Assembly (NCBI RefSeq): GCF_037975245.1
Contig: NC_092577.1
Span: 18,416,398 to 18,480,397 of the forward strand
Origin: Apostichopus japonicus
Lineage: Eukaryota; Echinodermata; Holothuroidea; Aspidochirotida; Stichopodidae
Length of the DNA: 64,000 bases
Direction: 5' to 3'
Under the pieces are notes generated by a model. That model had not been told where the DNA came from and did no database searches. It saw only the letters and a program-made list of their open reading frames with translations. The position numbers were made by a program, and so were the translations under genes. Positions 58,201 through 64,000 of this stretch are shown here, piece by piece; the first letter of the stretch is position 1; each line of letters opens with the position of its first letter.

Positions 58201-58500
58201 CACCCTCTGACTTCCCGACTGAATATCCAAACACACTACAGAACCACCTAACGGAAATTAAAAAAGGTTCCGTTACGTTTGATGTTATGATAATTTTTCT
58301 GTAAAATATGACAATTTTTTTCCCATTATCAAAACTGCCTACACTGTTGAGCATAATAAGCAAACTTTTCTTTTAACAGTCTATCAGGAACCGATATACA
58401 AACTACGCCAAGTACCTGTAGTGTTCAACCGATTGGAGATATTTTGGATTCGTTCAATCATTAAATTATTATAACGTTCGTTTCCTTTCTCTCTTGCACA
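55261..58500. other. No confident gene
   Basis: Open frames at 56081-56458 (125 codons), 57543-57833 (acidic, with Glu-Arg-Val-Glu-Arg) and 58046-58363 (minus, Gly-rich) show no family that I recognise. A TATAAA-like element or clear splice pattern could not be tied to them. Confidence 0.35.
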
Positions 58501-58507
58501 GTTGGAG

Positions 58508-58690
58508 TGTAAAAACAGGTGCGGAAAATATTTTCCAACCTGAGAAAAAATGATGCGCCACGTGAAGGCTGTACATGTCCCGCACGCCCTCACATGTGAA
58601 CGGTGTAAGACAAAATTTAAAACACGGTCAAATTTGAAACGGTACCGTCGCCAACGCCGGGGTTTTTGTAACGCTATGAAGGAGGACTGA
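58508..58690 (+). pseudogene. Degenerate two-finger C2H2 fragment
   Basis: One frame encodes Cys-x3-Cys-Gly-Lys-Tyr-Phe..Arg-His-Val-Lys-Ala-Val-His, then Cys-Glu-Arg-Cys-Lys-Thr-Lys-Phe..Leu-Lys-Arg-Tyr. The first finger contains a TGA (58542-58544). The second keeps its CxxC but has lost its His pair. It lies close to an integrase fragment on the opposite strand; any link is a guess. Confidence 0.4.
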
Positions 58691-58799
58691 AGCGAGTAAA
58701 TCGCCTCGAAAATCTGACGATGCCGACGAAGGTAGGAGAGTATTGCGATATGAGGGCGAAGAGGAGGAGGAGGAGAATGAACATACTGATGCGAACTGG

Positions 58800-59120
58800 G
58801 TCCTCAACATTAAATCTGAAGCTTTCTTTCGATATATCTTCGTTCAGCCCGTATAATTTTGGCCAAACTTTTTCCTGAATGTTAGGATTTACATCTAACG
58901 GAGCAATACCTATACTACGATGAATGCGTCAATTGTAATCTTGGAGGAACTTGTCCAATACATTAACAAAACACGTGTCTCCACCAAAAAATATCTCCAC
59001 ATTTTTTTTTTCACAGTGCGATTGAATCGTTCTACTATCGAAGCTTTGGCCCCGTTCTTGGTTGTAAAAATATATGGACAGCGTTGGGTTGTATAGAGAG
59101 ATGACGGGCTCGCGGTGATG
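58800..59120 (-). pseudogene. Retroviral-type (rve) integrase fragment
   Basis: The minus frame has Phe-Asp-Ser-Arg-Thr-Ile-Gln, then Val-Leu-Asp-Lys-Phe-Leu-Gln-Asp-Tyr-Asn, a TGA, and Arg-Ile-His-Arg-Ser-Ile-Gly-Ile-Ala-Pro-Leu-Asp-Val-Asn..Val-Trp-Pro-Lys-Leu-Tyr-Gly. This is the C-terminal part of an rve core as found in Polinton/Maverick and LTR-element integrases. A Phe-Asn-Val-Glu-Asp-Pro-Val-Arg-Ile-Ser tail starts the chromo/SH3-like end and is then lost in purine-rich DNA. The catalytic Asp residues lie in sequence that is not preserved here. It is an old, non-functional fragment. Confidence 0.6.
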
Positions 59121-59159
59121 CAAAGCCACTCCGGAAGCGAAGCGCACCAGAAAGGAACT

Positions 59160-60139
59160 CATGAAACATTTAAAGTTGCGGACTTAAAATTACGGTGGAA
59201 ACAGATAAAAAATCAGTTAACCTTGTTTCATGTGAAGCTGAACCTAGACACCGGAATGCACCAGCCCTATCGAAAACCCAATGACGAACCACTGTATATA
59301 CAGGTGAAGTCAAAACCACCCACCAGTCATAATCAAGCACATCCCCCCTGCAATAGATAAAAGGATATCATCGCTATCGTCAGATGTATAATGACGCATT
59401 GAAAAGTAGCGGGCTCGACGCAACCATCTCGTACACCCAAGCCCAGGAGGGAGAGGAGGAACAGCTTAAGAGGAAAAGAAGGTACCGGAGCAGGAAGACA
59501 ACATGGTTCAACCCACCTTACAGTAGAAATGTGAAAACTAACGTTGGGGCCCAGTTTCTCAAACTGGTCGACAAGCACTTCCCTCTCGGGGTAAACCTCA
59601 GGAAAATATTCAAAATATTTAACAGGAACACATTAAAAGTAAAATCCCATAATGCCAAAAGTAATGAAAAAATTCAACCAATAAAAACCCACAAGAACCT
59701 GTAACTGCAGAGAGGGCCTCTTGCCCCCTCCCCTACAAGGGGAGTGCCTCGTCAGTGCCTTGGTGTATAAGGCCACAGTTACTTCCGGTGACGACGGCAC
59801 CACCAGGTCATACGTTGGGCTTACCGGGGGGGGGGGTGTTCAAATCTAGATATAATAACCACACTGTCTTTCAGAAATAGTAAATACGAGGAGTCTGAGT
59901 TGTCTAAACACATATGGGGATTGGAGAGACAAAATGTAGGTTACTCGATTAGGTGGAACATAATTAGGCAATCCGACTCTTATCAGCGGAAATCGGGTAA
60001 TTGCAACCTTTGTATAGAAGAAAAACTGGAAATACTACGCATAAGAGGTGACACGATCAATAGGATATCCTAGCTCATTTCGTCGTGTCGCCATGGGAAC
60101 TCCAAGCTATCGAACCGTAAACGGTTGAAAAAGAAGTAG
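59160..60139 (+). pseudogene. Penelope-like retroelement tail with GIY-YIG endonuclease
   Basis: Starts in the RT C-terminal region (Leu-Asn-Leu-Asp-Thr-Gly-..-Tyr-Arg-Lys-Pro-Asn-Asp) and continues, after a frame break near 59357, with Lys-Thr-Thr-Trp-Phe-Asn-Pro-Pro-Tyr-Ser, Asn-Val-Gly, Asp-Lys-His-Phe-Pro and Phe-Asn-Arg-Asn-Thr. From 59700 the GIY-YIG domain follows: Val-Tyr-Lys-Ala-Thr-Val, then Ser-Tyr-Val-Gly-Leu-Thr, a run of about 12 G (59825-59836) where the frame is lost, then Phe-Lys-Ser-Arg-Tyr-Asn-Asn-His-Thr. A Cys-Asn-Leu-Cys motif lies near 60010. A TAG occurs at 60071. RT followed by GIY-YIG is the arrangement of endonuclease-bearing Penelope-like elements. The RT core itself is not present. 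Confidence 0.6.
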
Positions 60140-60642
60140 TCTGTTTTGATCATCCACTTGCCTGAAGATCGTCGCTCTATGCGTGGGTGAAACCCAGGGT
60201 AGCAATATGGTGTAATTTGTATATCTTGTGTTATATTATAGTATATTGAACAAGTCTTAAACGATTCGGATATCCAAATATAATATTCTATTAATATAAC
60301 AAAACTGTGGGCCTATACTAATTTACCTCTCGAATTACAAATTTCTTCCCTGTCTCATTGCTGAAAACATTCAAGAATATGATTTCTAAACCTGCTTAAT
60401 GCATACAGGTACCGTACTGGTGGGCGATCAATAGATATCATCATCATCAATCCAATCCAATCATGGGCGATCTTTGGTGGCTACATCTCAGTTATCGGGA
60501 ATTTGGGTCCGTTACAAAGTAGGATTGCACGGGTGAGATCATTGATGGCTACATCTCAGTGACAGAAAATCTCAATCGATAACAAATTGGGATTGCACGG
60601 GGGTGTATGGTAAGCCATTATATTTTTTATTTAGTATTTATT

Positions 60643-61085
60643 GATATCAAAATTTATGTAATGATAGGAATCTTTAGTTCATTCAAGATATCTGTAATTG
60701 GTGCAAGGATATGATTGATATCAGTATTTTATTTCATGATATCATAATTAAAATTTCTCATATCAAGAATTTAATATGTCATATCTTAAAATAGATGAAC
60801 TATATTATACATATCATTACAATTCAAGATATCATCAATTCAATTTCAGATATCTGTATTTAAATTTATGATATCAAAAAGCATGACGTACATATCACGA
60901 ATTCGGCCATATTTAATGATATCGTCAATTCCAATTAATGATATCATCAAATATGGCGTACATATCACGAATTTGGCCATATTTAATGATATCCTTAATT
61001 CGAATTTTTCATATCATAAATTCCACTTAATGATATCACCAAATATGACGTACATATCACGAATTCGGCCATATTTAATGATATC
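60643..61085 (+). repeat. Minisatellite with (G/C)ATATC every ~21 bp
   Basis: Nineteen copies of GATATC or CATATC occur at 60643, 60687, 60717, 60738, 60759, 60780, 60810, 60828, 60849, 60870, 60891, 60918, 60940, 60961, 60988, 61010, 61032, 61053 and 61080. Most spacings are 21 or 22 bp, some 27 or 30. A longer phrase GTACATATCACGAATT-GGCC occurs three times (60888, 60958, 61050). Confidence 0.85.
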
Positions 61086-61220
61086 ATGAATTACGCCCTC
61101 AATTTGAGCGCCTGGGAATTATGTGGCGGGAAAAATTAGTGTGACTGACAGTACAGTGCGGGTAGTGCATTATATTGATGCATTCATGGTTCAATAAGTT
61201 CGACAAGATTTTTTACAATA

Positions 61221-61383
61221 ATGACGACAGGAAATACGCCCAGAATCAGAAATCTAGTTGACACAGCCAGAAGCGCTATTAACGCAAATAGTCACGACAC
61301 AGAAGATGTCGATCAAGAAGACTTCGCATCCGTCGTGTCAGAAACGTTTCGAGACTTTAGACGAAGACGTCGACCTGACTTGC
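61221..61383 (+). CDS. First coding exon of an unidentified gene
   Basis: The ATG at 61221 opens 54 codons plus one base up to a consensus donor GC|GTAAGT. The product is hydrophilic, with an acidic middle (Glu-Asp-Val-Asp-Gln-Glu-Asp) and a basic end (Phe-Arg-Asp-Phe-Arg then five Arg). The one spare base is completed exactly by the two bases that start the exon at 63312. Upstream (61100-61200) is CpG-containing, unlike the AT-rich satellite to its left. I do not recognise the family from this exon alone. Confidence 0.55.
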
Positions 61384-62022
61384 GTAAGTTAGATGTGCAG
61401 CCCAACGTCACAGGCGCTCGTAACGTTAGGCCTATTAATATTACTAGTATTACGCCTAGGCGTATACTATACTTTATATGGATTAAGCCAAAACGTCCCG
61501 TACTATATATATAGGCCTAGGCCGACAGAACCAAAACATCCCGGGGTATATATATATGCACAAAATATGTAGAATGATACTTGAAAGTCACATACAAATC
61601 TGGAAAATCGAAAGAGTTTTACTTTTAGTAACGAATGTCGGGGTTAGGCTGGCTGGTTACAAAATAGAATTTCAGTAACGGGTGTATTGTATAAATTTGT
61701 AGTAACATGTCAATCGGGGAAAATAGAAAATATCACGTATCGAATGTTGGCGACATTCGGAGTTATGCTGGCTGGTTAAAGAGATATAATTTCAGTAATG
61801 GATGTATTGCAAAGTTGTAGCAATATATGTGTCAATCGGGGAAAATGAAATGAGTTTTAGTAAGGAATGTCGGCGGACATTCAGGTTTAGGCTGGCTGGT
61901 TAAAGAAATAGAAGTCAAGTAACGGATGTACTATTGTATAAATTTGTTTTCAATTTATAGCAATATATACGGTGGCCGAGAAGTTTATGCTGTGGAGAAA
62001 TCTCTCTCGACCTTAACACCAT

Positions 62023-62060
62023 TGGTTTCAACACTCCGCTTTGAGAAAGTGTTGAAACCA
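62023..62060. repeat. 13-bp perfect inverted repeat (hairpin)
   Basis: TGGTTTCAACACT at 62023-62035 and its exact complement AGTGTTGAAACCA at 62048-62060, with a 12-bp loop. The right arm is also the first unit of the minisatellite. Confidence 0.85.
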
Positions 62061-62180
62061 CAGCGGCAGGTGTTGAAACATGAATTGCTGAAACATGAAG
62101 TGTTGAAACCCCAGGTTTTGAAACATGCAGTGTTGAAACATCAGGTGTTGAAACCTCGAGTGTTGAAACATGAAGTGTTG
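62048..62180 (+). repeat. 15-bp minisatellite (about nine units)
   Basis: Units of GTGTTGAAACATGAA and variants, which would read Val-Leu-Lys-His-Glu if translated. No gene context supports translation. Confidence 0.85.
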
Positions 62181-63311
62181 TATTGTTGATTTCTTTCATC
62201 TACTATTCACCCCCCCCCCTCCATTGCGCACGCCACTGTTCACCACCGCTACACACCTCGCTCTAGCTCTATACGAAAAAGGCACTTATAAATATAATAT
62301 CAACGACAACGAAACACACACAATACTGTAACCCCTGCTTTATTGACTTCCATCCGCGAATCTTTCAATTAACGATTCACTCTGGTAGCCATATCGATCC
62401 TTTGCCTCTTCCCTTTAGTCCTTCCGATTCATCAACAATAAATACAAATTCAAGGTAATTCCTGTCTTTATTTGGCTTGATACCTAGCCTGCTAACCACC
62501 ATCGTACCAGGCAATGCAGACAACAATAGGTGAACATAACTGTGACACATCACAGCTGCCCTACTGCACTTACTACTAGTACTATACTAACTTGTACTTA
62601 AATGTCACTGAAATGCATTGTAGTTGCCAATAACTTAGCCCAAGCCTACATGTTTCACAGCCACATTAACCTTTCTTGAATTAAAGGAAACTACGAACAT
62701 TCTAATCATTACTATACTTGCTTGTGAAATATTGCATAGAAACAGTCAAAACTATGCGTTTATATATTGACTTTTCAACACGGGGACGTTTTGGTTCTGT
62801 ATATACATAGCACGGGGACGGTTTGGCAAACAGCGGGGACAGTTTGGTACGGGGACGTTCTGATAAAGGGAACAAGGGGAGATGTTGACCACTGGGGCTT
62901 TCACCTACAGGAGAGGCACAGTTGTAGTGGACATTAAATGTCACATGAGGGTGACGTCATCATTCAATATTCGTGTTAATGTGCCTTCAGAGGCTTAGTG
63001 TATTTTGCAGGAATCACTGAACCTTTGTTTTTTTTTTCTGTTCCGTTTTTTACCTAGTACCTAAATTTTAACATGGTTCTGCGAAAGATTTTATTTCAGA
63101 CTAGACTCACTTTTTGGGCATGGACAATTTGTAATCATGATAAACGAACATTGAACTTTGCCATTTGCACATAATTTATTCATATGAGTAGCTTAATATT
63201 ATGACCCTGGCCTACCCCTCACTTTCTGTCTGTTCAAGTGATGAAATGAACCCTGTTTCCCTGTGTTGTTTAGATACCATTTAACTACATGATTCTGTTT
63301 TGTGTTTGTAG

Positions 63312-63437
63312 GTCAAACAAAGAGAGGAAAGAAGGCAAGTAGTATCTGGAAGGCAAGGGTTTTTCTTTTCAAAAGGTCCAATGTGGAGTTTATGCCTTCA
63401 ATTGCAGAGTGCAAATACCTTGACGACAATGGATATG
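63312..63437 (+). CDS. Second coding exon of the 61-63 kb gene
   Basis: Acceptor TGTGTTTGTAG and donor ATG|GTGAGT. The exon is 126 bases and in phase with the exon at 61221, together giving 96 codons and one base. The product is basic, then has Ser-Ile-Trp-Lys-Ala-Arg-Val-Phe, Pro-Ser-Ile-Ala-Glu-Cys and Asp-Asn-Gly-Tyr-Gly. A 'W..F.c.....P...E...L...G.G' pattern recalls the N-terminus of the G2E3-like HECT proteins. The gene may therefore be a relative of the minus-strand ligase gene; this is a tentative inference. Confidence 0.6.
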
Positions 63438-63524
63438 GTGAGTAATGATATATACCAACTATAACAAACATACTGACCAACAAATGTAATAATTTATGTA
63501 ATTTGCTCTTAGTAGCATTTTATT

Positions 63525-63600
63525 GCATTTTTTGGTTCCTTGCTTTAGCAAAAGGAACCTATGTAGTCAACTTGGCGTATGTGTGTCTGTGACACTTGCT
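63525..63600 (-). repeat. Terminal-hairpin repeat end, reversed
   Basis: GGTTCCTTGC at 63534 pairs with GGAACC ending at 63559, preceded by a T run and followed by ATGTAGTCAACTTGGCGTATG: the reverse of the ends at 5.0 and 26.8 kb. Confidence 0.7.
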
Positions 63601-63659
63601 TAGGTAAACGGTAACTCAAAAAGGGAAAGTTGAACTTAACTCAAACTTGAGAGAGCTAC

Positions 63660-64000
63660 CGGGGCGAAGTTGAATCCTGAAAAGACAAAGGGCCTTCGCC
63701 TTGGTAGCTGGAGATACAGAGACTTACCATTCGGTGCATCGTGGTCGGATCAAAATATCAAAATTAATGGTATATGGTTCGGCTGCGATGCACCTTGTGA
63801 TGTAACCTGGAACGAGAGGGCTGAGGTACTTGAGAGCAGGCTCGAAACCTTTGGCACCCGCTGGCTTTCGATCCTAGGGAAAGTCACCGTAATTAATCGT
63901 TTTGCTTCCGCCCATCTTGTGGTACCCGTCTTGTGTATCCAATTCCGCGTCGCGTCCTGGTGCGGTTGGACAGAGCGATATTTTCATTTATTTGGTCGGG
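63660..64000 (+). mobile_element. Non-LTR retrotransposon fragment (L1/Tx1-like), cut by the window edge
   Basis: The frame reads Thr-Lys-Gly-Leu-Arg-Leu-Gly-Ser-Trp, Lys-Ile-Asn-Gly-Ile-Trp-Phe-Gly, and Thr-Arg-Trp-Leu-Ser-Ile-Leu-Gly-Lys-Val-Thr-Val-Ile-Asn-Arg-Phe. The same order is seen at 48750-49000 (Ser-Leu-Pro-Gly-Lys-Val-Thr-Val-Val-Asn-Arg-Phe). A frame change near 63915 follows. It is a second copy of the same family as the LINE in the foldback element, 5'-truncated just after the end of RT motif C. Confidence 0.65.

Larger units (their letters stand above)
61384..63311. other. Intron of the 61-63 kb gene, with hairpin and minisatellite
   Basis: Holds three diverged repeats of 'AATGTCGG-GACATTCGG-TTA-GCTGGCTGGTTA' (about 61632-61910), a 13-bp inverted repeat (62023-62060), a 15-bp minisatellite (62048-62180), and a poly-C run (62211-62219). 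Frames within these are artefacts. Confidence 0.5.

Noticed and set aside
61926-62199. A Val-Leu-Lys-His-Glu repeat protein (or its antisense Val-Ser-Thr repeat)
   Set aside because: It is a 15-bp minisatellite in an intron; both strands are open simply because 15 is divisible by three.

Overview
The window is eukaryotic, not bacterial. Coding signal falls into short blocks bounded by GT..AG splice sites, there are no operons or ribosome-binding sites, and most of the DNA is repeats and transposons. Stretches rich in TAGGCCTA, intron-borne repeats full of AGGTCA, an OTU-carrying Helitron, a Merlin element and several hAT elements fit a marine invertebrate genome, perhaps an echinoderm. That assignment is an inference; no species-diagnostic gene was found. 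No tRNA, rRNA or CRISPR was recognised.

Left third (1-23 kb): a broken integrase-core exon (292-836). Next come two copies, counting one at 41.9 kb, of a retrotransposed 3' fragment, then a ~285-bp tandem repeat (2.9-4.1 kb) and scattered repeats. A minus-strand gene for an RPA1-like OB-fold protein follows (6.58-9.55 kb, damaged). A large minus-strand Helitron (12.16-18.74 kb) reads OTU domain, 21-residue Arg/Lys repeats, zinc-binding region, HUH Rep, Pif1 helicase and an EEP endonuclease tail. The endonuclease frame is split by a U2-snRNA-headed SINE with an 11-bp target duplication. A ~175-bp minisatellite lies beyond the Helitron 5' side.

Middle (23-45 kb): a 186-bp hAT-type MITE with perfect ends, arrays of AGGTCA-bearing repeats, and a minus-strand multi-exon HECT/UBX-like E3 ligase gene (27.27-34.80 kb) whose exon phases agree over most of its length. 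Beyond it are a DUF3987-like P-loop NTPase gene (minus, 42.66-44.43 kb, with a possible C-terminal exon at 39.25-39.66 kb) and a decayed Merlin transposase (40.97-41.78 kb).

Right third (45-64 kb): remains of a DUF4371-type hAT transposase, then a nested complex. A 7.9-kb hAT/Buster-like (ZBED5-like) element with a perfect 8-bp target duplication (46517-54404) holds a foldback element with 160-bp repeat arms, which itself holds a LINE fragment. Downstream are an OTU fragment, an integrase fragment, a Penelope-like GIY-YIG tail, a strikingly regular 21-bp ATATC array, the first two phase-matched exons of an unidentified plus-strand gene (61221 and 63312), and another LINE fragment at the edge.

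Host genes here appear to be the HECT/UBX gene, perhaps the OB-fold and P-loop genes, and the plus-strand gene at 61-63 kb. Nearly everything else is mobile DNA in various stages of decay. Several frame breaks lie in homopolymer runs and could be sequencing errors; the nonsense codons and insertions are less easily explained that way.
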